In this document: positions 31,809 through 39,746 of the stretch, in pieces | Position numbering within the stretch: position 1 is the first letter of the stretch | Layout of the letters: each line of letters begins with the position of its first letter | From: Tepidiforma bonchosmolovskayae | GTDB taxonomy: Bacteria > Chloroflexota > Dehalococcoidia > Tepidiformales > Tepidiformaceae | DNA length: 64,000 bases | NCBI RefSeq assembly: GCF_008838325.1 | Contig: NZ_CP042829.1 | Span: forward strand, 2,480,001-2,544,000 | Reading direction: 5' to 3' | Notes under the pieces: model-generated | What the model was told of the DNA's origin: nothing | The model's database searches: none | What the model saw: only the letters and a program-made list of their open reading frames with translations | Made by a program: the position numbers and the translations under genes

Positions 31809-34800
31809 CGTCCTCCGCAGCGGTTCGAACGGGCCGGCTCGAACGCGCCCTCGCGGTGCGCATCCCGCTATCCGCTGAGGCGGCGCTCTACGCGCTCGTC
31901 TTCGCGGCTGCCGTCGCGCTCCGCTTCTGGGACCTCGGCTCGCGCGCCCTCCACCACGATGAAAGCATCCACGCCCAGTGGTCGTGGGGCCTCCTCCAGG
32001 GCAACTACCGGCACAGCCCGATCTTTCACGGCCCCTTCTACTACCACTTCCAGGCCGCCATCTTCTTTCTGTTCGGCGCGAACGACTACACCAGCCGGCT
32101 GTCGGCAGCCCTCGCGGGGACGGCGGTCGTGGCCCTCCCGCTGCTCCTCCGGCGGCGGCTCGGTCCCGTGGGCACCTTCGCCGCCGTCGCGCTCATCGCC
32201 TTCTCGCCGACACTCGTCTACTTCAGCCGGTTCTTCCGCGAGGACATCTACATGGCGGCCTTCACGCTGACGATGGTCGTCGCGATGTGGCGCTACATCG
32301 ACGAAGGCCGCAGCCGCTGGCTGTACCTCTTCGCCGCCGGGTTCACCGGGAACGTCCTCACCAAGGAAGGCGCCTTCCTCGTATTCGCGGCGATGCTGGT
32401 GTACCTCGACCTTTACACTGCCGCCATTCTTGCCCGGCGCACACTCGCCGGCCGGACCGAGCGGTTCCTGCGCGACGACCTGGCCCGCCTCCAGGCGCTC
32501 GACCTCTCGCCGGCCGAGCGCGCCGCCGCCGAAGACCGGCTTCGTGCCGGCGCCGTGCTCGATACCCCCATGCGGCGATTCGCACTGGCCGTCGCGTTCG
32601 CGCCCTATGCCTGGGTCCTGGCCGCCTTCTGGCCGTTCCTCGGCCCGCTGCGGCGCCGGCTCGATTGGGGCGAGGAGCTGCCCCGGCCCGCGGACGTGCT
32701 CATCCTGCTCGGCACGTTCTGCCTGCCGCTCCTCACGCCGGTCGCCCGGGTTACGCTCCTCGAACCGCTCGGCATCCTCGAAAAGGACCGGCTGAGCTGG
32801 GAAAAGAGCCTGCAGGGTCCCGTCGCGGCCCGCGATGCCGTCGCGCTCCTCGGGCTGTTCACGGTCACCACCAGCATGGCTGCCTTCGCCGGCCTCCAGT
32901 GGAAGCCGAAGGTCTGGGGGATCGCCTTCGGGCTCAGCGCCCTCGTCTACCTCACCCTGATGACCTCCCTCTGGACCAATCTCCATGGGCTCATCAGCGG
33001 GCCCTGGGGCTCGCTCGACTACTGGTACAGCCAGCAGGACGCGCACCGCGGCGAACAGCCCTGGTTCTACTACTACCTCCTCATGTTCGCCTACGAATTT
33101 CTGCCGCTGGCGCTCATCCTCTTCGGGGGATGGTGGGCGGTCGTCCGAGGCGACGCCTTTTCGCGCTTCCTCGTCACCTGGCTGGTCGGCGTCTGGCTCG
33201 CCCTCTCCTGGGGCGCCGAGAAGATGCCCTGGCTGAACACCCACATCGCCCTCCCCGCCTGCCTCCTCGCCGCCTGGTGCCTGCAGCGCGCGTGGGATAG
33301 CTGGAAGGACCGGCCGCCGGTCTCGGCCAGGGTGCTGACCAGTCTCGGCTCGGCGGCGCTCGTGGCGTTCGGTGCGCTCCTCGCGATAGCCTACCTTCCC
33401 GGCGGCCAGGCTGCCGCGCTGTTCCGCCTCGCCCTCGCAGCCGGCGCTGTCGCGGTTGTGGTCGTCATCGCCCGCGGACTCGGCGCGGGCGCCTGGCGGC
33501 CGGTGGCTGCTGTTGCCATCGTGGGCGCACTGGCGCCCTTCTCCTTCCGAACGATGGTCCAGGCCGCGTACGAACGCGGCGATGTGCCGAAGGACCTCCT
33601 GGTCTACACCCAGAGCTCGCCGCAGCTGAAGGACATTGCGGACCAGATCAACGCACTCGCCGATGCCACCGGCCTCGGCTACGACCTCCCCATCGCGGTC
33701 GACACCACCGATTCGTTCGCCTGGCCGTGGGCCTGGTACCTCCGTGACTACCGTGCAGTTTCCTATCTCGATTTCTCCACCGGCGAACCCCCGGGCCAGT
33801 ACCAGGTGATGCTGGTTGCTGCCGGCAACCTCGGCCGCATCCAGGACTACCTTGCCCGGCCCGCCACCACCCGGTACGCGGCGCCCGTCCGCTATCCCCA
33901 CCGCTGGTGGTATGACGAGACCTACAAGTGGGCGATGGCGGTCGAGAAGGGCCAGGCCTGCACCTCGAGCTCCGGCAACTGCGGCCCCTTCCGCCTCGCC
34001 ACTTGGCGCCACATCTGGTCCGGCATCACTGAGCGCGGCTGGCTGAACGCCTGGGCGCGCTACTGGCGCGACCATGACCCCGGCCGACCCCCCGGCTCGA
34101 CCGATGCCTACGCCTTCCTGCCTGCGAACTTCGACCCGGCCACCGGCCGCCTCCGCTCCGAGCCGGTCGAACCGCCGCGGCCCACCGCCGACGGCGAGGG
34201 GCGCCCCGTCTTCGGCGGCGCCGGCTATCAGCCCGGGCAATTCTTCAGCCCGGTCGATATCGAACGCGACGCCTCCGGCAACCTCTACGTCATCGACAGC
34301 GCAACCAAGCGGCTCCAGAAGTTCGACCCCGAGGGCAACGTCCTCCAGTCCGTCGACATTCGCGTGGACCCCCAGAACCGGAACGAACAGTCCGAACCAT
34401 GGGGCCTCGCGATCGGGCCGCGCGGCGAAGTCGTTGTGGCCGATACCTTCGGGTGGCGCATCCGCATCTTCGACGCCGGCCTCCGGCCCATCGCCACCTT
34501 CGGCCAGCCGCCGACCGGAGCGACGCCCGGGCCGTTCGACCTGTTCGGTCCGCGCGATGCCGTCGTCCTGCCCGACGGCACTGTCTGGGTCACGGACACC
34601 GGCCACGACCGCATCCAGGTCTACACCCTTGCTGGCGAGTACGTCCGGACGGTCGGCGGCCCTGGCAGCGGCCCCGGCCAGTTCGACGAGCCGGTCGGTC
34701 TTGCGCTCGGGCCCGATGGGGCCGTCTATGTCGCCGACATGTACAACCGCCGCGTCCAGGTGTTCGAATCCGACGGCACCTACCGAGCAGAGTTCCGCGT

Positions 34801-35053
34801 CGAAGGCTGGGGCGGGCAGGACGTGACCGATAAGCCGTATCTCCGCGTCCTCGCCGATGGCCGCATCGCCGTCAGCCTCCCGTCGCTCAACCTCGTCCGC
34901 ATCTATACCCCCGATGGCCGCCCGGCCGCCGAAATTCGGCCGACCGCGGAACCCCTGTCGCGCCCCTACGGGATGGTCGAAACACCCGGTGGTAAGCTCT
35001 GGATTGTCGAGGGCGGCGCAGCGCGCGTCCGGCGCTTCGACCTCCCCGATTGA
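31805..35053 (+). CDS. Agl23-type GT-C membrane protein fused to a six-bladed NHL propeller
   Basis: A 1082-residue fusion. Residues about 1-600 are a GT-C membrane protein of the TIGR03663 (Agl23, flippase-associated) type: the first loop has ALHHDESIHAQWSWGLLQGN (Asp52-Glu53), then PTLVYFSRFFREDIYMAAF and TKEGAFLVFAAMLVYLD, and later AEKMPWLNTHIALP. Residues about 600-790 are a soluble Trp/Tyr-rich domain. Residues about 800-1082 contain six NHL repeats (for example GQFDEPVGLALGPDGAVYVADMYNRRVQVF), enough for a closed beta-propeller, expected outside the cell. The GTG at 31805 overlaps the previous stop as GTGA. It probably transfers a sugar from a polyprenyl carrier, with the propeller binding glycan or protein. 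Confidence 0.8.
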   Translation: MTSSAAVRTGRLERALAVRIPLSAEAALYALVFAAAVALRFWDLGSRALHHDESIHAQWSWGLLQGNYRHSPIFHGPFYYHFQAAIFFLFGANDYTSRLSAALAGTAVVALPLLLRRRLGPVGTFAAVALIAFSPTLVYFSRFFREDIYMAAFTLTMVVAMWRYIDEGRSRWLYLFAAGFTGNVLTKEGAFLVFAAMLVYLDLYTAAILARRTLAGRTERFLRDDLARLQALDLSPAERAAAEDRLRAGAVLDTPMRRFALAVAFAPYAWVLAAFWPFLGPLRRRLDWGEELPRPADVLILLGTFCLPLLTPVARVTLLEPLGILEKDRLSWEKSLQGPVAARDAVALLGLFTVTTSMAAFAGLQWKPKVWGIAFGLSALVYLTLMTSLWTNLHGLISGPWGSLDYWYSQQDAHRGEQPWFYYYLLMFAYEFLPLALILFGGWWAVVRGDAFSRFLVTWLVGVWLALSWGAEKMPWLNTHIALPACLLAAWCLQRAWDSWKDRPPVSARVLTSLGSAALVAFGALLAIAYLPGGQAAALFRLALAAGAVAVVVVIARGLGAGAWRPVAAVAIVGALAPFSFRTMVQAAYERGDVPKDLLVYTQSSPQLKDIADQINALADATGLGYDLPIAVDTTDSFAWPWAWYLRDYRAVSYLDFSTGEPPGQYQVMLVAAGNLGRIQDYLARPATTRYAAPVRYPHRWWYDETYKWAMAVEKGQACTSSSGNCGPFRLATWRHIWSGITERGWLNAWARYWRDHDPGRPPGSTDAYAFLPANFDPATGRLRSEPVEPPRPTADGEGRPVFGGAGYQPGQFFSPVDIERDASGNLYVIDSATKRLQKFDPEGNVLQSVDIRVDPQNRNEQSEPWGLAIGPRGEVVVADTFGWRIRIFDAGLRPIATFGQPPTGATPGPFDLFGPRDAVVLPDGTVWVTDTGHDRIQVYTLAGEYVRTVGGPGSGPGQFDEPVGLALGPDGAVYVADMYNRRVQVFESDGTYRAEFRVEGWGGQDVTDKPYLRVLADGRIAVSLPSLNLVRIYTPDGRPAAEIRPTAEPLSRPYGMVETPGGKLWIVEGGAARVRRFDLPD

Positions 35054-35070
35054 CCCCCGAAAGGCCGCAC

Positions 35071-36072
35071 GTGGTCCGTTCCCTCCGCTTCTGGGTCAGC
35101 CTCGCCGTCAGCGCAATCCTCATCGCGCTCTTCCTGCGCGCCACCCACCCGCGCGAACTCGCCAGCGCCCTCGGCGATGCCGACTACCGCTGGCTCATCC
35201 CCGGGACTGCGGTGCTCTTTGTGGCGATCATCGCGCGGTGCATCCGCTGGTCGGTGCTCATGCGGCCTGTCGCCCCAATGAGCCCCGCCCGGCTCTTCCC
35301 GTACGCCATCATCGGGTACATGGCGAACAATCTCCTTCCCGCCCGCGCGGGCGAGGTCGTCCGCGCCTACGTGCTCGGCGACCGCGAGCGTGTCTCGAAG
35401 ATGGGCACCTTCGGCACCATCGCCGTCGAGCGGCTCTTCGACGGGTGCACGCTTGTGCTGATGCTGCTCATCGCCGGAACCTTCGTCGGCTTCGACGATG
35501 GCCGGCTCCGCGCGATTGCCGTGGCCTCGACGCTGCTCTTCCTCGCCGCCATCGTCGGGTTCTACCTCCTGACCCTCCGCGAGGAGCGCGCGCTCCGGGT
35601 CATCCATTTCTTCCTGCGGTGGCTGCCGGACCGGTTCGAGCCGCACCTCGAAACCGTGGCCGACAACCTCGTCCGCAGCCTCCGCTCGGTCCATCAGCCG
35701 GCGCCCTTGCTGCTCGTCGCGCTGTTCTCGGGCTTGGCATGGACCATCGAAGCGGGCGCGTACGCCGTGATCGGCCGCGGCTTCAGCATGGACGTCACGT
35801 TCGCCCACTACTGCCTGCTCCTCGCGGCGGCCAACCTCGCCATCATCATTCCCACCTTCTTCGGCGGGACCGGGCCGTTTGAGTGGGCTGCAAAGCTGGT
35901 GCTCGTCGCGGCAAGCGTCGACCCCGCGGTCGCCTCGGCGTACTCGGTCGTCGCCCACGGGGTCATCCTTATCCCAACGACCGTGCTCGGGCTCATCCTC
36001 CTCTGGAGCTTCGGTGTCTCGTTCCGCCGAATCACCCGCGTCGAGGTCGAGGAGCAGGGGGCGGTCCTGTGA
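35071..36072 (+). CDS. LPG synthase-type/YbhN-AglD-like membrane protein, putative flippase
   Basis: A 333-residue membrane protein of the lysylphosphatidylglycerol-synthase transmembrane-domain family (UPF0104), with about eight helices. Characteristic segments are ARCIRWSVLMRP near residue 58, GYMANNLLPARAGEVVRAYVLG near 82, TIAVERLFDGCTLVLML near 112 and FFGGTGPFEWAAKLVL near 258. This domain occurs in MprF flippases and in AglD-type proteins of glycan assembly. There is no cytosolic lysyl-transferase domain, so it is not MprF itself. GTG at 35071 follows AAAGG at 35060-35064; a TTG at 35050 overlapping the previous stop is an alternative adding seven residues. Confidence 0.8.
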   Translation: MVRSLRFWVSLAVSAILIALFLRATHPRELASALGDADYRWLIPGTAVLFVAIIARCIRWSVLMRPVAPMSPARLFPYAIIGYMANNLLPARAGEVVRAYVLGDRERVSKMGTFGTIAVERLFDGCTLVLMLLIAGTFVGFDDGRLRAIAVASTLLFLAAIVGFYLLTLREERALRVIHFFLRWLPDRFEPHLETVADNLVRSLRSVHQPAPLLLVALFSGLAWTIEAGAYAVIGRGFSMDVTFAHYCLLLAAANLAIIIPTFFGGTGPFEWAAKLVLVAASVDPAVASAYSVVAHGVILIPTTVLGLILLWSFGVSFRRITRVEVEEQGAVL

Positions 36073-37412
36073 AGGTCGGCATCGTCGGCGCCGGCGTCGC
36101 GGGCCTCGCCGCCGCCCGCGTCCTCCGCGACCTCGGTCACGAGGTCGTCATCTTCGAAGGCCGTGACGAAGTCGGCGGACAGGTCGTCACCTTCCCCGTC
36201 GGCGGCGAAGAGCTCGAGTGCTTCTACCACCACATCTTCACCAGCGACACCACGGTCATCCGCTACATCGAAGAGCTCGGCCTCGGCCAGTACCTCCGCT
36301 GGATCGAGCCGCGTAATGCCCATTTCGTCCGGGGCCGGATGTACCCGTTCGTCACGCCGCTCGACCTCCTCCGCTTCACGGCCATTCCCCTCACCAGCCG
36401 CATCCGCCTCGGGCTCGCGGCGCTCTGGCTGCGGCGGCGGGCTGACGGCGTGCGCCGATATGAGGGCGTCACCGCCCGCGACTGGATGCTGCGGGCCGTC
36501 GGCCAAAAGGCCTTCGACGCCTTCTGGGGTCCGCTGCTCAAGGGGAAGTTCGCCGACCAGGCCGACCAGGTCGGGATGGTCTGGCTCTGGAACAAGATCT
36601 ACCTCCGTTTCGCCTCCCGGAAGGGCGGCTCATCGAAAGAGGTGCTCGGCTACCTCGAGGGTTCGTTCAAGCGCTACTACCGCGCGCTGGCCGACCGGCT
36701 CGAGGGGCAGGGCGTCGCCATCCGTCTCCGGACCCCCGTCGAGACCGTGGTCAGCGAGGGTGGCCGGGTGACCGGCCTCCGGGCCGCCGGCACGTTCCAT
36801 CCGTTCGACGCGGTCCTCCTGACCGTGCCGAACGTGATCGCGCTAAAGATTGCCCCCGACCTCCCGGCCGCCTACCGCGCCGTGCTCGAACGTGTCCGCT
36901 ACCAGTGGGCAACCTGCCTTGTGCTCGCGCTCGACAGGCCGCTCACGCCGTACTACTGGCTCTCGATCGGCGATGACCTGCCGTTCGTGGCCTGCATCGA
37001 GCACACGAACTTCATGCCTCCTGAGCGGTACGGCGGCAATCACGTTGTCTACCTCTCGAACTACACGGCGCCCGATCACCCGGTCCTCCAGATGGACGCC
37101 GACGCCGTCTTCGCCCACTACCTCGACGGCATCCGCCGCCTCAACCCGGCGTTCGACCCCTCCTGGGTCCGGGAGAAGTGGTTCTTCAAGGACCCCGGCG
37201 GCCAGCCGGTCATCACCACCTTCTATTCGCGGTCGATCCCGGACATGCGCACCGGCATCGAAGGCCTCTACCTGTCGAACACCACGCAGGTGTACCCGGA
37301 GGACCGCGGCCAGAACTACAGCCTCCTCCTCGGAGAGAAGGCGGGCCGCCTCATTCACGACGATAGCGTCCGCACGGAGCCCGGGCGCGCCTCACAGTTC
37401 CAGTCCGGCTGA
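36069..37412 (+). CDS. FAD/NAD(P)-dependent oxidoreductase of the amine-oxidase/UDP-galactopyranose-mutase-like fold
   Basis: A 447-residue flavoprotein with the N-terminal dinucleotide fold VGIVGAGVAGLAAARVLRDLG and the following GRDEVGG. The rest matches COG1232-type oxidoreductases (protoporphyrinogen-oxidase-like), including WGPLLKGKFADQADQVGMVWLW near residue 155, DAVLLTVPNVI near 250 and the C-terminal GLYLSNTTQVYPEDRGQNYSLLLGEKAG that closes the FAD site. Such proteins are frequent in polysaccharide and glycosylation clusters, where they are suspected to oxidise or isomerise sugar nucleotides. GTG at 36069 overlaps the flippase-like gene by 4 nt. The substrate is unknown, and I see no haem pathway genes nearby that would support a porphyrin role. 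Confidence 0.78.
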   Translation: MKVGIVGAGVAGLAAARVLRDLGHEVVIFEGRDEVGGQVVTFPVGGEELECFYHHIFTSDTTVIRYIEELGLGQYLRWIEPRNAHFVRGRMYPFVTPLDLLRFTAIPLTSRIRLGLAALWLRRRADGVRRYEGVTARDWMLRAVGQKAFDAFWGPLLKGKFADQADQVGMVWLWNKIYLRFASRKGGSSKEVLGYLEGSFKRYYRALADRLEGQGVAIRLRTPVETVVSEGGRVTGLRAAGTFHPFDAVLLTVPNVIALKIAPDLPAAYRAVLERVRYQWATCLVLALDRPLTPYYWLSIGDDLPFVACIEHTNFMPPERYGGNHVVYLSNYTAPDHPVLQMDADAVFAHYLDGIRRLNPAFDPSWVREKWFFKDPGGQPVITTFYSRSIPDMRTGIEGLYLSNTTQVYPEDRGQNYSLLLGEKAGRLIHDDSVRTEPGRASQFQSG

Positions 37413-37475
37413 CGCGCCGATTAGCCGCCTGTCTGCTACAGTTGCACCGAATTTCACAAGCGAGAGGTCCGGTCG

Positions 37476-37949
37476 ATGGCCGCTGAACCCGGTTTGCAGG
37501 AGCTCCGGGAGCTCGTCGCCGAATTCCAGCCCGGCCGCGGGCACGTCCTGCCCGCGCTGCACAAAGTCCAGCGTACCTATGGCTGGGTCCCGCGCCCCGC
37601 GATCGAGGTCATCGCCCGGCAGCTGAACACGACCCCTGCCCTCATCTACGGCGCGGTCACGTTCTACAGCGACTTTCGGCTCCATCCTCCCGCGAAATAC
37701 GAAGTCGCCTGGTGCTGCGGCCCCGCCTGCAGGCTCCGCGGCGGCGAGGCCATCCGCGAAGCGCTCCAGGAAGAGCTCGGCATCGGCCTTGACGAACAAA
37801 CGCCCGACCACCGTTTCGGCCTCCACGTCGGCCAGTGCAACGGCACCTGCCACGAAGCGCCGCAGATTTGGGTCAACGGCCGCGTCCGCGGCAACCTCAC
37901 GCCCGAATCCGCCCGGGAGTTCATCCGCTCGCTGAGGGACGGCGAATGA
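37476..37949 (+). CDS. nuoE: NADH-quinone oxidoreductase subunit E-like [2Fe-2S] protein
   Basis: A 157-residue thioredoxin-like ferredoxin of the NuoE family. The N-terminal helical part (VLPALHKVQRTYGWVPRPAIEVIARQL) is followed by the [2Fe-2S] ligands, with Cys in WCCGPACRLRGG near residue 80 and in GQCNGTCHEAPQIWVNG near 120. With NuoF it forms the NADH-oxidising tip of complex I or of NAD-linked formate dehydrogenases and hydrogenases. Possible GCGAGAGG (37459-37466) precedes the ATG at 37476. Its stop overlaps nuoF by 4 nt. The main nuo operon lies 11 kb away and has no nuoE, nuoF or nuoG, so the partner complex is uncertain. Confidence 0.9.
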   Translation: MAAEPGLQELRELVAEFQPGRGHVLPALHKVQRTYGWVPRPAIEVIARQLNTTPALIYGAVTFYSDFRLHPPAKYEVAWCCGPACRLRGGEAIREALQEELGIGLDEQTPDHRFGLHVGQCNGTCHEAPQIWVNGRVRGNLTPESAREFIRSLRDGE

Positions 37950-39679
37950 ACGCGCGCCTGCAGAAGCTCATCGACAACGCGAAGGCCGCCTGGAACGCCG
38001 AGCAGGCATCCGGCCGCGTCCGCATCCGCGTGACACTCGACACCTCGTCCATCGCCCGGGGCGCCGAAGAGACGCTCGCGCGCCTCCGCGAGGCAGCCGA
38101 CAGCCGGAAAATCGATGCCGACGTGGGCATTACTGGCTCCTGGGGCTTCTGCTGGATGGAGCCGTGCGTCACGGTGCGCTCCGCTGCCGGAACCCACGCC
38201 GTGCTCTACGGCAATGTCACCCCCGACCGCGTCGACGAGCTGATTGCCGCCGTCGCTGCCGGGCGCGATCTGCCGGAGCTCGCCCTCGGCGTCATTGAAG
38301 GAAACGCGACACCCGAGGTCCCGCTCCTTGAGGACCACCCCTTTATGAAGGGGCAGGTGCGCCGCCTCATGGCCAACCTCGGCCGGATTGACCCCGAGAA
38401 CATTGACCATTATCTCGCCCACGGCGGCTACGAGGGGTTCGGCAAGGCGCTCGAGATGGAGCCCGAGGCCATCATCAAGGAGGTGCTCGATTCCGGGCTT
38501 GGGGGCCGCGGTGGCGGCGGCTTCCCGACCGGGCGGAAGTGGGACTTCCTCCGGAATGCCACGGCCTCGCCGCGCTACCTCGTCTGCAACGCCGACGAAG
38601 GCGACCCCGGCGCCTGGGTCAACCGCATCCTCCTCGAAGGCGACCCGCACCTGGTCATCGAAGGCATGCTCATCGCCGCCCTCGCCTCCCACGCGGACGA
38701 GGGCTACATCTACATCCGTTACGAGTACCCGCTTGCCTTCGAACGGATGCAGAAGGCCGTGGCCCAGGCCTATGAGCGGGGGCTCCTCGGAAAGGACATT
38801 CTCGGGACCGGCAAAAACTTCGACCTCATCGTATTCCTCGGCGCCGGTTCGTACGTCTGCGGCGAGGAGACCGGCCTCATCAACTCCATCGACAGCTATC
38901 GCGGCATGCCGCGCATCAAGCCGCCCTTCCCGGCCCAGGCGGGCCTCTGGAATAAGCCTACGAACGTCAACAACGTCGAGTCGTACGCCAACGCACCCCT
39001 CATCCTCCGCCACGGCGCCCGGTGGTGGAGTTCGGTCTCCGACGTCAAGGAGAAGGGCACCAAGATGTTCACCTTCTCCGGGCACGTCAAACAGGCCGGC
39101 TGCATCGAAATCCCCTTCGGCCCGAAGGTCCGCACCCTGCTCGAACAATACGCCGGCGGCCTCAGCGGGGACCTCCCGCTTAAAGGCTTCCAGCCCGGGG
39201 GCCCGCTCTCCGGCGTCCTCCCGGCTTCCGATATCGACCTGCCCCTCACGCTCGACCCCTACCGTGAGCGCGGCATGTTCCTCGGTTCCGGCGGCGTCGT
39301 CTTCTTCGACCAGTCGGCCTGCATCGTCGACCTCTGCCTCTTCTTCCTCGGCTTCTGCGAAGACGAAAGCTGCGGCCGCTGCACCACCTGCCACGGCGGC
39401 ACCCAGCGCGCGGTCGAAATTCTCCGCCGCATCCAGGCCGGCGGCGGCCGCGACGCTGACCTCGAGAACTTCGAGCGGCTCATCGGCACCCTCGTCTGGT
39501 CGAACTGCCTCCACGGCCAGTTCGCGATGACCAGCATCAAAACCTCGCTGAAGGCGTTCCGTGACGAGTACGAAGAGCACATCGTCGACAAGGTCTGCCG
39601 GGCCGGCGTCTGCAAAGGGCTGATGCCCGGACGCTGGGCGCGCAGGGCTGCCGCACCGGTCGCCGCCGCAGCCGACTGA
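37946..39679 (+). CDS. nuoF: NADH-quinone oxidoreductase subunit F-like flavoprotein
   Basis: A 577-residue protein with an N-terminal thioredoxin-like domain of about 130 residues (RIRVTLDTSSIARGAEETL), as in NuoF-like subunits of NAD-linked hydrogenases and formate dehydrogenases, then the FMN/NADH domain: GLGGRGGGGFPTGRKWDFL near residue 178, CNADEGDPGAWVNR near 211 and GAGSYVCGEETGLINSI near 297. The [4Fe-4S] ligands are in EDESCGRCTTC near 475 and NCLHGQFA near 517. The C-terminus (VCRAGVCKGL) holds two more Cys. ATG at 37946 overlaps the nuoE stop by 4 nt. Its domain order allows either a complex I diaphorase or another NAD-dependent redox enzyme; no catalytic subunit is adjacent. Confidence 0.9.
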   Translation: MNARLQKLIDNAKAAWNAEQASGRVRIRVTLDTSSIARGAEETLARLREAADSRKIDADVGITGSWGFCWMEPCVTVRSAAGTHAVLYGNVTPDRVDELIAAVAAGRDLPELALGVIEGNATPEVPLLEDHPFMKGQVRRLMANLGRIDPENIDHYLAHGGYEGFGKALEMEPEAIIKEVLDSGLGGRGGGGFPTGRKWDFLRNATASPRYLVCNADEGDPGAWVNRILLEGDPHLVIEGMLIAALASHADEGYIYIRYEYPLAFERMQKAVAQAYERGLLGKDILGTGKNFDLIVFLGAGSYVCGEETGLINSIDSYRGMPRIKPPFPAQAGLWNKPTNVNNVESYANAPLILRHGARWWSSVSDVKEKGTKMFTFSGHVKQAGCIEIPFGPKVRTLLEQYAGGLSGDLPLKGFQPGGPLSGVLPASDIDLPLTLDPYRERGMFLGSGGVVFFDQSACIVDLCLFFLGFCEDESCGRCTTCHGGTQRAVEILRRIQAGGGRDADLENFERLIGTLVWSNCLHGQFAMTSIKTSLKAFRDEYEEHIVDKVCRAGVCKGLMPGRWARRAAAPVAAAAD

Positions 39680-39746
39680 GCCGGCGCACATCCGTTCGCC
39701 CGCGCTACAATGGCCGTGCCCCCGCGCGGGGCCGGAGCATCGCCGC

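Noticed and set aside
31868-34606. 912-codon open frame opposite the Agl23-NHL gene
   Set aside because: Composition is Glu/Arg/Gly-rich without motifs; the plus-strand gene explains the region.
35050-35070. TTG start of the flippase-like gene overlapping the previous stop
   Set aside because: GTG at 35071 has a better spaced ribosome-binding site; the TTG remains possible.
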